Assembly: GCA_028023455.1 (NCBI GenBank)
Contig: JAQFVV010000020.1
Span: 5,067,092 to 5,131,091, forward strand
Origin: Epiperipatus broadwayi
Lineage: Eukaryota > Onychophora > Udeonychophora > Euonychophora > Peripatidae
Reading direction: 5' to 3'
DNA length: 64,000 nucleotides
Shown here: positions 1 through 11,351 of the stretch, in pieces
Layout of the letters: every line of letters starts with the position of its first letter
Numbering within the stretch: position 1 is the stretch's first letter
Notes under the pieces: model-generated
Seen by the model: the letters and a program-made list of their open reading frames with translations, nothing else
Database searches by the model: none
Told to the model about the DNA's origin: nothing
Made by a program: the position numbers and the translations under genes

Positions 1-95
1 ATAATAATTTATCGCACACTCAACCATTATCGCAACTACCCTCAAAAACATTCATAAAGTTAAACTCATATTGGAAAAAAAATTTCATTAACTGC

Positions 96-657
96 ATGTC
101 CCCTAATACTTCCATTTTTAGTTTGATAATACAAACGAATGACAAAAATGGTGAGCATATCTTAGAGAAGCCTGTTTTAAATGAATATCTAAACTTGTTG
201 AGTAATAATGATTTAATACAAACGATTAAACATACTGCTTTCTTTTCAGCAAGGGGCTTTATTTCTATCGAATATTTTAATAAGGAATAGAAAGATCTTG
301 CAGAGAGTCTAATAAAAGTGGTACAGGGCCATAAGATATATTATGTGTCAAAAGATCTTAATCCTTTAGTATTCAATAGAGTTTTACACCCTCCCCCTAA
401 TTTTAACATTGAGTTCTTTAAAACCCAGATAAACAATTATGCCAAAGTAATTACATTGGAAAGAGAGATGACCCCTGGTATCTCTTTCCAAATTCCTTCA
501 AACTCATGGAAAGGTGTCCTTAAGCTGAAGAAAGGTATTGTGAAAGATCAAATACCACATAGGTTGTTCAAAGACCAAATGCCAATTGCTATTATATTGA
601 AAGGAAGACCCCCCGTGCTTTAAATGCAACAGAGTTGGTCATATAGCTGCACTGTGT
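96..657 (+). pseudogene. LINE ORF1 remnant with CCHC zinc knuckle
   Basis: This is the nucleic-acid-binding ORF1 of the LINE. One frame runs from 96 to 623, interrupted by a TAG at 288-290. A +1 shift near 610 then gives a classic retroviral-type zinc knuckle at 616-657 (C-x2-C-x4-H-x4-C, read as CFKCNRVGHIAALC). ORF1 proteins of L1/Tx1-type elements often end in such knuckles, which bind the element RNA. The segment before the knuckle has no motif I recognise; it probably is the RNA-recognition part. It is broken by at least one stop and one frameshift. Confidence 0.65.
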
Positions 658-1160
658 TACTGGGAATTGGGTAAAATGCAATAAGTTCGATATAAGCAAT
701 CATTTGTGTGTAACTAATAATGTTAAGACCTGAGCAGAGATAGTAGATAATAATATTAATAAAAATATTGATAATGATTTTTGTGATGTTAATGATGATA
801 TTGGTGTGAGTCTCTCTGAGCCTACTGAAGTATCATCTTATGTAAATAGTTATGTTCAGGAGGTTCCAGTGAGATTGAGTGTGTTTCCAACAATGTAAAT
901 TCTGAAATAAATATTGGTGATGGAATAGATATCAATAGTGATACCGTTACTGAGTGTGCTTATAGCAATACTGATTATAGAATAAATACAGAAGGAGTTG
1001 ATGTCAATACCAATATATTAAGAATAACCCTACAATGCTAGATCAGTTGGTAGTAATTCAGAGTTTAATATCGAAATTGATCACAAGGATACAAATGAAA
1101 TGTTTAATGAAACTATAAGTGATATTTTTGTAGATAAAGGATCGATTAATTCCAGTAATT

Positions 1161-4158
1161 ATGAACAAATCCCTCAATATACTAACTCTTAATATTAAAG
1201 ATTTAAATAACCCAGGTAAGGTTGATAAAATTGTTGACTATTTATCTAAAGAAAAATATGAAATAGTAATTTTAACTGAGACTAAAATTAATCATAATAC
1301 ACCTGGTTATATTATTGATAAATTATCTCAACAGAATATTTTACTTTTAAAACCTAATGATAGACCCACCCAATGTGCAGCTGTTTTAATATATATGCAT
1401 TCTGAGATTGAAAAATTCAGTTATTGTCTTTACAAACGAACTATATTGTACTTTCCTTTGTTTATCAGGCTGACTTGCACTATCTGATTGCTGCATACTC
1501 TGTAGCTAAGAGTAATGATATTGTTAATATAATCCATAATGTTCAGAATAGGTTCTTGCAAAAACCAGAGATTGTAATAATGGGTGGTGACCTTAATTGT
1601 ACATTCTGATCTCTTCCTAGTGCATTACAAAATTAAAATGAATGAAATTTCACTGTATCCATTGCATGAAAAATATCCAGATAACGCATATACTTTCTTC
1701 AATAGCAGATTCTCTTCTCTTATAGACCTTTTCTTTGTGTCTAGGCATAAACTCAATGAGTCAACTATTAATACATCGCTGGTTGGTTTTTCAGATCACC
1801 TCTGTGTAAAGTTAGTACTTGATAATTATTGTCAAATAAAAATCAATATAGATTTTCTATTAGGAGTAACATAAAAGATGGTGTTCTGTCCTCGATTGAT
1901 CAATTATCTGTTACCTTGACTATCATTAATTATTATACAAAATATTCAGGCTTACCACCCTGCATTGCTTGGTTTAAAATTAAAAAAGATCTCTCTAAAA
2001 TATGTTACAAGAATGCGCAGAACACTTTATCAAGGAATCAAATGAATAATAGAATCTCTGAAATTCAGAGAGTTTTACCCAATGTTACTAACCTCAGACC
2101 TAATCATCAATTAATAAATAATTTACAAGAAAAATACAAAAACTTATATCAACTTATGCATCAAGATGCTCATGCAATATGGCTCAGGAAATTAATTTCT
2201 AACTTGAGTAAATGATCAAAATCTATGTTAAACTATGCTAGATTATACATCCCACACCCCAGGGGTATTGCCAGTATAACAAAAGATAATGATAGCATTG
2301 CCTCTGGAATCTATGTTGATAATTACATATTTGAAAAGTTAAAAATAAAATTTGGCATAAGCACAGGTTTCATTGATCAATTCAGTAGTATCATAACCAG
2401 GGAACAGAAACAGTATATTTCTAATCAGGATATTCAGGATGAGATTAATATCCTCAAGGTATAATCAATAATGGCAGATGACACAATCCCAGCCTCTGTT
2501 TATAAACAACTTGCCTATGCTCTCAGATTTGCAATGTGGAGATTTTTTTAAGCAGTTGTGTTATGAGAGAATTGAGTGGCTCTTTATGAGCAACAGAGTA
2601 ATTTTTAGCCTCAAAAATGACAAATTAGTGCAAAGTCCATCAATTGATGAACTGAGACATATTTCCATAGAAGATATTGACTTGAAGATTCTGGCTAGAA
2701 TTCTCTTGAAGAATTACATCACCTTATCAATACTAGAATATCTTCTGCTCATCATGCCATTAAGGGTAGACATGCAGTAAATGCAGCCTTAAGAATTCAC
2801 GAGGCTATTAAATATGCCAGGGATTTAAACTTAACCCAATATTATGCTATTCAAATGGATTTTAGGGCTGCTTTTGACATGGTCAATTGGTCATATTTGA
2901 TTCAGTCCCTCCGCCTTTTAATCCCAGATCACATATGGTTAGTGGATGCAGTTGAAAATTATATTAAAAATAGTAGAATCTCTCTTAAAAACTTTATGAG
3001 ATCTGAATTTTTTACCCCAAAAGGGCTATTCCACAGGGTTCTCCCTTGGTGGCTCTTCTGTTTGCAGTTTATATAGATCCTTTCATCGAAAGATTGAGAA
3101 CCTTGTTCCCAGCCTTTATCGTCCACACTTGGGATTGCAGGTAGCTGTTACAGCTTTCATTGATGATATTATAATAATATTTCAAAACAGCTATAATATC
3201 AAAGTTGTGATGAATATCTTATAAAATTTTCAGGCTGAAACTGGCTCAGTTATTCAACCAATAAAGTCTGCAGCCTAGAAGTTAGCTACTGGTAAAAAAA
3301 AATGCCAACTAACTTTATGGCTCTCCCATCTGCTTTCTTGGGTATACCATTATATATGTCCAAGACAAAGATGAACTTTTACTTAAATAAATTATTACAA
3401 AAATTGAAGATAAAATAAGTAAATTTTCTTCACTTAAATTATATAAAATTACAAGGGCATTAATTTTAAATTCCATTGTTTCCGTGATTTTGACATACTA
3501 TGCACCCTGGGTATCCCTACATAACAAAACAATACTCAGAATAAACCAGACTGCAAAGAAATATGTCTGGGGTAGAACTTCAAAATGGATCCCAATATCA
3601 ACCTTGCAAATGCCAATAGAAAAAGGAAGTCTTGGCCTGATTGATCCTGGACTATATATATCTTACATCAAGGCAAATATATTTATTAACTTATTTCAAA
3701 GTCAATTTCTCATGCCTTTTGTTGATTATGTTGGCTCCTTTAATGAAATTGGATGTAAGGGAAGATCCTTTATAACTGACCTGTCCATTGCTTATAGGGA
3801 TCTCCAGGATGATCTGAATGTGCCAACTTTGGAAGGTATTAAATGTAAAGACTTATGAATCATTTTAAAAGTCATGACAACACATGGTTGGATATATAAA
3901 AAAAATGTGTTGAAAAAATTCCATTCTATATATGCAGCCCAATCTTACTTGAAATTTGTTTTCAAACTGATGAATGACTTGTTTCCAACAGCTAAGGTTC
4001 TAAATGAAAGGCTATGTATGAACTTGGATCCGATCTGTCTACTAAGCAAATCTGTTGATAAAACTTTTCAGCATTTATTCAAAGAATGTTCAGCATTTGG
4101 ACAGATAAAAGCTAGAGTATTCCACAGGACCAATCATCAACTTAAAACTTCTATTTAG
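1161..4158 (+). pseudogene. LINE ORF2 remnant: endonuclease plus reverse transcriptase
   Basis: ORF2 would encode the target-nicking endonuclease and the reverse transcriptase that copies the element RNA at the nick. The start at 1161 gives an endonuclease N-terminus (NILTLNIKDLNN, then LTETKI with the catalytic Glu). After frameshifts the endonuclease motifs GGDLNC (1584-1601) and SDH (1791-1799) follow. The reverse transcriptase shows motif A DFRAAFD in the frame starting 2855, AIPQGSPL at 3025-3048, and the active-site box FIDD at 3156-3167 in place of the usual YADD/FADD. The C-terminal part (3484-4158) has the W-rich stretch and GSLGLIDP segment typical of L1-like ORF2. At least six frame breaks make it a pseudogene. 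Confidence 0.8.
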
Positions 4159-4830
4159 TCAATACTTTGAGAAATTTAACCCTCATAATGCAATGATAAC
4201 TGTGCATATCCTTAAGACAATATGATATATGATATTCTATGATATTTGATAACAAGCAATTCAACTGGCTGAGAAAACTCTATAGTGATTGGGAAACTTA
4301 TTTCAGTCAATGTCAGAGATAATTGCCTAGGAAGATGATGACTCAAATCTGGGGTGGTCCCAGAATAACTCTATGTGAGATTATCAGATAAACATTTATT
4401 TGTTTTGAGTAAAAGTTAGAATTCTACTGGGTGGCTTATTCCTTAGGCTAATCAAACATTTTGTTACATGCTTCACCCTTTTGAGTTGCATTTGCTTGAT
4501 GTCTTAAGAATCTCCTTCTATTACATTGTTACAGGTCAACCTCCTTGAGTTGGAGTTAACTGTTTAATAGCCTGGAGTTTGTTTGTCTTAATAGTGAAAT
4601 ATTTTAAATTCTTTGTGTTTTGGTTATCATTTGTTTAACTACTTGTATAAATTGTACATATTTATGTTATTAATAAAGTTTTTAGTATATTTTTTTTTTT
4701 TTAAAAAAGCTAAATCAATAAATACTATTGGCTGAAATAACAAATAGCAAGCAACCATTTGTGTAAAACTTCAGACTGTTTCACTTTTGAATAAAGTTTC
4801 AAAAAGTTTTTTGAAAAAGTAAAAAAAAAA

Positions 4831-5200
4831 CAGGCAAAACTCTCCATACAGTAGTGCCACTCAGTGCAAGCCAGAACAATCAATGAATGCCAGAAGGCTT
4901 GTGCATAAAATCCCTATCTAGTGCCTACTCATCCAATCCCCAGACTAGTTTCTGCCTTGGATCTGAGAGCGCTGCACCTAGATCTTAGAATCTAATGCAA
5001 CTCTCCAGCAGTGCTCTCAGATCCAAGGCTCCTCACTGATGAAGGCCACAAGCCAGAAACTAGTCTGGGGATATTGGATGAGTAGACACTAGATAGGGAA
5101 TTTATGCACAAGCCTTCTGAAATCCATTGATTACTCTGGTTTGGCTGGGTGACACTACAATATGGAGAGTTTTGCATGATTTTATGAGCAGGTTTAATAA
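4831..5200 (+). mobile_element. Palindromic ribozyme element, family P1, copy A
   Basis: This is a near-palindrome of about 370 bp whose arms start CAGGCAAAACTCTCCATA and end TATGGAGAGTTTTGC. The family recurs at 14.8, 18.2, 30.7, 31.7, 33.5, 47.1-48.1, 52.2 and 63.5 kb. The right arm contains a complete hammerhead-ribozyme fold (separate entry). The left arm has the mirror copy with the CTGATGA segment deleted. The outer right end (ATTTTATGAGCAG) is a diverged version of the family's constant 3' end. By shape it looks like a MITE, but target duplications of sister copies argue for RNA-mediated insertion. I could not define its own target duplication. Confidence 0.85.
5021..5079 (+). ncRNA. 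Type I hammerhead ribozyme motif, minimal stem III
   Basis: All invariant hammerhead core bases are present: CTGATGA at 5036-5042 and GAAA at 5056-5059. Stem I pairs TCCTCA (5030-5035) with TGGGGA (5066-5071, one G-U) and ATCCAA (5021-5026) with TTGGAT (5074-5079), with an internal loop GGC/TA. Stem II pairs GGC (5044-5046) with GCC (5052-5054) around CACAA; A5043 and A5055 flank it, where most hammerheads have a G-C pair. Stem III is only CT/AG (5060-5063). The cleavage triplet is GTC, with cut predicted after 5065. Such tiny stem III forms are known in metazoan type I hammerheads, which can act as dimers. In copy F the stem reads AGC/GCT, a compensatory A-U for G-C change. Activity is untested. 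Confidence 0.72.
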
Positions 5201-5820
5201 AATAATTACCAGTAAAAAAATTATTAATTTAAAAAACTGGCTTGCATATATTTGTGAATCATGAGGAAGAAACAATAATTTATAACTATATTGATTTAAT
5301 AATAGATAAACATATACATTATAACAGAAAAATTTGCCATAGTTCCTAATTCAGCTCTTTAGTCAAGTTGCAATCTTTAGGGTCTATATAAATATATTGG
5401 ACCATAGATAAAGGTGGGTATCCATTTTTATTGTAAATAAGAGGGTGCCTCTTCAACAGATTAAAATTGCTGATTGTTATTGATATTGTTTAAGTGTTGA
5501 CTGTTTTCATGTATTTATAAATAATGAAATACAAAATGCACCACTGAACAAAGCATTACCAGAATTGTAAAGAAATTCAAATCAGATATCATCCTCATGC
5601 AGACATGATACTAGACTTAATATATAATCAGTTATCATATGGTAAGCTGTTTCTTATAAAATACAATTGTAATCATTTTTGTAAAGATTACTTACTAGAT
5701 CTAATTTATTTTCTCATAATAAATACATCACGTATCGTATAACATTCATCCTCAAATATATTTGTGATTATTGAAATGAACAAAAATTTTAGACTTTGTG
5801 ACTAATTATTCCAATGTATA
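5201..5820. other. AT-rich DNA without recognised features
   Basis: No coding frame, RNA gene or repeat boundary could be supported in this interval. Confidence 0.5.
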
Positions 5821-6005
5821 AATATATAAAATGCGCTAAAATGCATGAACCCACAAAGCTGAAGATAAAGAAATCTTAATACTGTAGATTAATATAAACT
5901 AAGTACATACTTGGATACATATACTTAGTTTATATCAATCTATAGTATTAAAATTTCTTTATCTTCAGCTTTGTGTGTTGTGCGTTTTAGCGCATTATAT
6001 ATATA
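5821..6005. repeat. Palindromic foldback element (about 185 bp)
   Basis: The left arm runs from ATATAAAATGCGCTAAAATG through AAAGCTGAAGATAAAGAAAT and TATAAACTAAGTA. The right arm is its inverse, ending TTTTAGCGCATTATATAT, with a short centre near 5910. It could fold into one long hairpin. It resembles a MITE; no clear target duplication was seen, and no ribozyme core. Confidence 0.7.
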
Positions 6006-6715
6006 TGATTATTGTAATTTATTAGTGATTAAAGGTCAAAAGATAAAAACTTTTAGTTTCTCATCAGATTATTCTTTATTCAACAGTTTCATTTAAACAT
6101 TTGTATTTTTTCTCTATAATTTTCTCCAATAAAAGTTCTCTCTTCATCACTTTTTATGGTATTTGGTTCTGTTTTACCATTTTTAAAAATTAATATAACG
6201 GCAAAAAAAAAAGGAAAAAAAGTTTAAGCTAAGAATCCATATTTCATTATCAAGTGTTTTTTTTCTTTTTTAAAAATACTAGTTCTAACGCATAATGATA
6301 AAATAACTAAATTATATTTTTTGAAATGTAGAACTATTTTTGATGATAAAAAATATATAATGCTTGGGTGTAATGGGGCAATAGCAGCATATGCTGAATT
6401 TAAATCTAGGGTAATTAAATTTGAAATTTTTTTTAACATGCTTAGCACTTCTTCTTTTACATAATTGGTCCTACATAAAGTATCTAGCTATTTTTAGTTA
6501 AAAAATTAAGAATAGAGTAATTAAACCTACAATTAAGAAGCTTACTAAATTCTGCTTTTCAATAAGGTTTGGCCTCAACAGGTTTTTCTTTTTTTAAGAA
6601 AATACTTATTTTATGTAAATAATTTATAAACAATATGTATCCACAATTGAGGTCTACTTCTTTAATTCGTAAGTGGTAATTCAACAATGAAACAGTGTAA
6701 AAATTAAACATTAAA
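6006..6715. other. AT-rich DNA without recognised features
   Basis: A 74-codon minus-strand open frame (6224-6448) has no recognisable motif and is expected by chance in such AT-rich DNA. Nothing else is supported. Confidence 0.5.
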
Positions 6716-6727
6716 AAAGTAAAAACT

Positions 6728-6806
6728 GTCAAGTATTAGTGGTCTAGCGGCTAGCGTAGCTGCCTTCCAAGCAGCGCGGCCTAAGTCAACGCTTTGACAT
6801 ATATAT
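6728..6806 (+). mobile_element. SINE derived from tRNA-Gly(UCC)-like sequence
   Basis: It starts TGTCAAG and shows a tRNA-like A box (GGTCTAGCGGCTAG) and anticodon arm CTGCCTTCCAAGCAG, as in tRNA-Gly(UCC). The T-arm is decayed and the tail reads TTTGACATAT. A 12-bp direct repeat, AAAGTAAAAACT, flanks it (6716-6727 and 6807-6818), as expected for LINE-mediated insertion. It is too decayed to be a working tRNA. Confidence 0.8.
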
Positions 6807-6818
6807 AAAGTAAAAACT

Positions 6819-7836
6819 AGCAAAATGAAAAATATTAAATATAAAAAACTAGATAAATATACTGCTATATTAAACCAAAGTTTCTTTGAGAATAATCAAT
6901 CCTCTCTTCTTTTTTTTGTTAATGATATAAATGTGAATCTAATAAAGTTTTTGTTTGACCTGAAGTCACGTATAGCTGCGTAATGATTTCGAGATCAATT
7001 TACAGCTAGTCAGTTGAATTAAACTATAGTGTTCATCCGGTCTTTTTAGCGTTATGATTTGACCTTATGACTTTCTGAGCAATATATCACGTTTTATTAC
7101 CTATTTAATTTAAAACAGAAACAATAAAATGGTGAATAAACTTTAAATTTGTTAATATAAGTCAAACAAATCTGAAAATTAATTTAAAAATATATTATAT
7201 ATATAATTGATCACTATATAATAATACTATTTTAATTAAAATTAATTAACAGCTTAAGTTTTGTCTGCAAATAAAAATGTGTTTGCTTTTCTACTTTACA
7301 ATTTCAATTTTTATTAATTAATTAAAATTAACTACGGCAACAAATCAAAATGCATTAATGAGTTGACACATCTCTCTAGAGAACCTGGGAAATTTAAATG
7401 ATTATTTCTTTCCTTAATATAATTTAATTTAAGTTAAGGAAATCAATCCATTACTGAAAATAAACAGAAGAGCTCCATAAGAAATAATGAAAAAAAAAAA
7501 CAATTTTATTAAAACAACGATTAAATTTAAACGATTTAAGCATCTTTATAAATATTTATATAATTTAAAAAATAATGAAAACATTTATTATATAATCTTT
7601 TTTTAAAATAAGTATTTAAATATATAAAAACATCATTAATAGAAAATTATTTATAAAGCTATACTCATCACCAATGATAAATAAATAATCGAACGGTCTA
7701 TTATTCAGGAATTCAGAAAAGATTGATTATCAACGTGGGCTCTGACATAGAAACACAGCGAATCACTTTCATTTCCAATCTTTAGAAAATATACACCCAG
7801 CAATTCCAAACTCTTAATTGCAACATACAAACAAAC
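6819..7836. other. AT-rich DNA without recognised features
   Basis: No gene found. Short self-complementary AATTAATTAAAATTAA stretches near 7235 and 7315 are probably compositional. Confidence 0.5.
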
Positions 7837-7952
7837 CTTTTTTTTTTTTTTAAGGGTCATAGCCTCGGCCGGGACGCGAACCTGCAACCCGGGCAACTGC
7901 CGGCAAGTGCAAGGCAGTCGCGCTGACCTCTCGATCACCAATGCAAGACAAA
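7837..7952 (-). mobile_element. SINE, second tRNA-derived family
   Basis: On the minus strand it reads GTTTTGTCTTGC, then an A-box-like GTGATCGAGAGGTCAGCG, an anticodon-arm-like CTGCCTTGCACTTGCC, a B box GGTTCGCGTCCC, and the tail GCTATGACCCTT followed by poly(A). It shares its layout with copies at 11230 and 42980. It is far richer in GC and CpG than the surroundings, which suggests a fairly young insertion. The source tRNA is unclear for this copy; a tRNA-Val(UAC)-like loop is seen in sister copies. Confidence 0.75.
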
Positions 7953-9465
7953 ACCGTATTTAAATCGTTTTCAAAGGGAATATTCCAAAATTAGGGCAAA
8001 GTGCACCAGATGAATTATTTAATATAGTAATGATTTTAGAAAACACCAAAATACTTTCTAGATTAAATTAGTGTTAATCAGAGCAAAGAATGAAAAGATT
8101 CCCCCACCCAATATTTAATACCTGGTCCTTAATGTGACATCGGAGACACTAGAATGCTATCTCCAATTATCAGAAGCACTACTATAACATTGGTTTTTTA
8201 AAAATATTTATGTAATTCCATATATCATTAATTGTAAGATTATTGCAGATTCTATTGCTATCCTAAGTATATTTTATATGAAAAGTTATGTAACATTTGC
8301 TCAATAAAATCCTTTGAAACATAAAAAGTTTGAGCACCAAAAACATTAAAGATGAATTGCGATTCATGGATCTTGCTTTCCAGAAACTACCACCGCAACA
8401 ACACATGCAAGGCACTAACAATGATGCCCAAACTTAAGTGACTGATTTATTCTAACCCTATTGCCTAATTATAATAAATTGTGGACAAATAACCTATATA
8501 TACATAACACTGTTAAATACTTAAAAAACTATATAGCATCTATGTTCTTTTATAAGCCCACTTACTTGCTCTGGAGATCATATGAAGTTCACGTAAGCAA
8601 AGTAACAAGTTGGGGTTTGATCTCAGGACTATTAGCTCTAGAATATCACTCTGTACTGAATAATGTTCTTTTAAAATTTCCAAAAGAAAATGAATTTATT
8701 GTTTACATATTTTTTCTTACTTTAAAAATGAATCTTACTTTTTCATCATTATATAAAAACAGTGTTTAATTTAAATTCGTTAAAAATAAACTTATGACCT
8801 TGCTCACACGCAGTTCTTCATATAGATAAATTGAAATAAAATATGCAAATATTAAGACCACTAGAATTTTTCCAGGATAAGCAAATTTGACTGGAAATAT
8901 TTTATTGTAATATATTTTTAATATAAAATGTTGCATAAAGTTTTTAATCAGTTTAGATTTAATGATTAGATAGCAAGAAGTACAAAAGATCTTTAAGACA
9001 GGATTCCAGCAAATTATCAATCATAAATATAGAAGTTTAGAGTATAGAATAAAAAGGTTATCTAATCTTTAAATATCCCACTGTAGGATAAAAATCTCCA
9101 TTAGTTTGTTATAGAAGACCAGTGAAGTCATTATCATCATACTTAGGAATAAGGATATTTATTCTTTTTTAATGCTCAAGCTAAGAATAATTAGTTATCC
9201 ATTTACTGACTAATACTGGATTATCATCCAGTTATTTAACATAGAAATACAAAACTTAGATGTGATATGTTTGACTATTTCCATCATCTATAAGTGAATG
9301 TTGAATGTACAGAAAATTTTAAACTTTACTTAAACTTTTTCAAATACAAACAACTTGTTAAAAATAACACACCCTTAGACAACATGGGTTAGTAATTATA
9401 CTATAAATACAAATCTTGGTTTTAAATCCAAAACTTTATTTTATATTTTACTCAACCAAGTATCC
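7953..9465. other. AT-rich DNA, only chance open frames
   Basis: Open frames at 8461-8769 (+, 102 codons) and 8766-9020 (-, 84 codons) lack any motif I know, codon bias or good context. I see no repeat boundary. Confidence 0.45.
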
Positions 9466-9480
9466 ATTAAAATTATTGAA

Positions 9481-9653
9481 GAATATGCGAGTAAAAATGT
9501 GATATTAGAGACCTCTACAGGTCTTAACCACGCATAAGCTTGTGGTTAAGACCTGTAGAAATCCCTAATATCGAATTTTTGCACACATATTCTTGAGGTT
9601 ACAGCCTTAGTAAACATTACTTACTTATCAATGTGCGTTTAAATAAATTTATA
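9481..9653 (+). mobile_element. Palindromic element, family P2
   Basis: A short hairpin (GACCTCTACAGGTCTTAACCAC against GTGGTTAAGACCTGTAGA, centre near 9535) is followed by a unique 3' part, GTTACAGCCTTAGTAAACA through TTTATAATT. A perfect 15-bp direct repeat, ATTAAAATTATTGAA, flanks the insertion (9466-9480, 9654-9668). The left end lies within the palindromic arm, while the right end is a constant non-palindromic segment. The same segment appears inverted at 30941. Related fragments lie at 20447, 29725 and 32966. Long duplication and one-sided constancy suggest retroposition. Confidence 0.82.
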
Positions 9654-9668
9654 ATTAAAATTATTGAA

Positions 9669-10552
9669 TTAAATCTTGATTGTTATAATCTAGTAATACA
9701 ATTATGGTTGAGAATTACAAATTACCATACTCATTCATTCGCCATCTCACAAATGCACATATATACACACACATACAAACACACATAAATAATCGCCTTA
9801 TTTAGAAAACCTCTTGTAGGACAAACTCCCAAGTCTCTCCACAAACATTTATAAAATCGGGAAAAGTATAATTTTCCCAACTAATCAACCAATTTTTTTC
9901 CATGTTTTTTTTTATTATTTATATAAAAGTGCAAGTTTTTCTTTTAATATCACTATTGAAAGGTTATGTGGATTGATAATTAGCTTTGTTCTTGAAAAAA
10001 TAATGAGTTTATATCATTTAGAGAAATTTTTAAGATGCCTAAAACATTTTGTTTTCACTTTGAATTTAAATCTTAACTCATAAATGTAGAAGGCTAAAAG
10101 ACAGCCCCCTATATTACTATGTATATATTACTTTTTTACAAAGCAAGTTGCCCATTTAGATAGATATTTCTTCTACTTTTTTATAGATACATTTAATTTG
10201 TTTTTACTATTGTTATATATATATATTATTAATAAATAAAAGAAAGTTATGTATACTTATTATATACATGCATGTAGGTGTGTTATGAAATTATTCTAAA
10301 ATTACTTTTTTTACAAAATTATAAATATGTGATTATTAATATGTAATACAAAATGAGGGAGGGGTGTATATCAGAAAAAATAGTAGCTACAGATAAATAT
10401 ATTTATTGAGTATAGATCTAATCCCCACATATGGATTAAATTTATGCATGGATTCACTATAGTGATCATCGTTAATTTGTACCCAAATACTTTAAGAATT
10501 AAATATTAATTCAACTTTTTTTTAGCTGAATTTTTTTTTAGCCATTTCCTAC
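9669..10552. other. AT-rich DNA with simple repeats
   Basis: It contains a short CA/TA-rich run near 9755-9785 and TA-rich stretches. No coding or RNA feature is supported. Confidence 0.45.
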
Positions 10553-10565
10553 AACTATTGACATC

Positions 10566-10832
10566 CTATATATATATTTCTTATATTCTTTCATATACAC
10601 TTCAATGCAAACAAATTTTCTTAAACTTCTTTATTTTCATTACAGTTTTGACTGTCCAGCAGTCTTCATCAGAGCTCTAATCTTCTTCTCTGTTTTAATT
10701 AAACTGTAAGGAAAATAAAAAAGTTTAAGAAAATTTGTTTGCATTGAAGTGTATATGAAAGAAGTGTTATAAGAAATATATATATATGATTATATGAAGA
10801 TATGCAAAAAAAGTGAAAGAGAAGAATAACAG
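10566..10832 (+). mobile_element. Palindromic element, family P3, copy 1
   Basis: The left arm reads TTTCATATACACTTCAATGC, then AAACAAATTTTCTTAAAC. The right arm is its inverse, followed by the non-palindromic end GAAGATATGCAAAAAAAGTG through GAATAACAG. A perfect 13-bp direct repeat, AACTATTGACATC, flanks it (10553-10565, 10833-10845). The centre holds a minus-strand hammerhead-like core: CTGATGA, then a 5-bp stem GACTG/CAGTC around CTGGA, then AAAAC where GAAAC is expected. The second arm lacks this core. Sister copies are at 29116 and 50219. Confidence 0.85.
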
Positions 10833-10845
10833 AACTATTGACATC

Positions 10846-11219
10846 ATAGGATAGTAATATCATTAAAGCAATTCACCCTCCAGCTGTATAACATTTATTT
10901 GCATTGTAATTAAAACATTTAAAATTTATCCAATGAAAATTAAAAGTAATGTAAGCAAAATATTGATTTATTTGCATAATTTTGAATCAGTATCCTCCTC
11001 ATATTACAGTATGAAAAAAAAACTTCTACATACTGTAGGCAAAAATAGTTTTGAAAATTCCAATTTTATTGACACAATTAAAAATAATCTTTAACTATAT
11101 ACAAATTACAGTACTTAAAAATAAATAAAAAGTGTTCATTATCTTAAAAACATTTTTTATTCAACTAATTTTTAATTAATCTTTTTGTATCTACAGAAAT
11201 TAGAATTTCAGTAGACAGT
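10846..11219. other. AT-rich DNA without recognised features
   Basis: Nothing supported beyond composition. Confidence 0.45.
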
Positions 11220-11229
11220 GTGCCAGATT

Positions 11230-11341
11230 TTTTTTTACCTCATGAGTCGTAGCATCAGCCGGGAAGTGAACTCGCTAACCTAGGACAACTGCTTGTAAAG
11301 CAGCTGTCGCTGACCTCTCGACCACCAATGCTTGACAAAAC
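11230..11341 (-). mobile_element. SINE, tRNA-Val(UAC)-like family
   Basis: On the minus strand it reads TGTCAAGCATTGG, an A-box-like GGTCGAGAGGTCAGCGAC, an anticodon arm GCTGCTTTACAAGCAGT whose seven-base loop places TAC as anticodon, a B-box-like GAGTTCACTTCCC, and the tail GCTACGACTCATGAGGT plus poly(A). A 10-bp direct repeat, GTGCCAGATT, flanks it (11220-11229, 11342-11351). The identity of the source tRNA is tentative. Confidence 0.82.
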
Positions 11342-11351
11342 GTGCCAGATT

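Larger units (their letters stand above)
1..4700 (+). mobile_element. Decayed L1/Tx1-like non-LTR retrotransposon
   Basis: A sense-oriented LINE fills the left edge and its 5' end lies outside the window. It has ORF1 remnants with a zinc knuckle, a spacer of about 500 bases (658-1160) without a convincing frame, then ORF2 with apurinic-type endonuclease and reverse transcriptase motifs. The 3' untranslated part carries AATAAA at 4671-4676 and a homopolymer T run just after 4690. Frameshifts and stops break every frame, so it cannot move itself. The two-ORF layout with CCHC in ORF1 and an L1-style ORF2 points to the L1/Tx1 group. I did not find a target-site duplication because the left end is missing. 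Confidence 0.8.

Noticed and set aside
4831-5200. Simple reading of P1 as a cut-and-paste MITE
   Set aside because: Sister copies have 9-13-bp duplications, asymmetric ends and one-sided truncation, which do not suit a fixed-duplication DNA transposon; the MITE view is still possible if a genome-wide survey shows otherwise.
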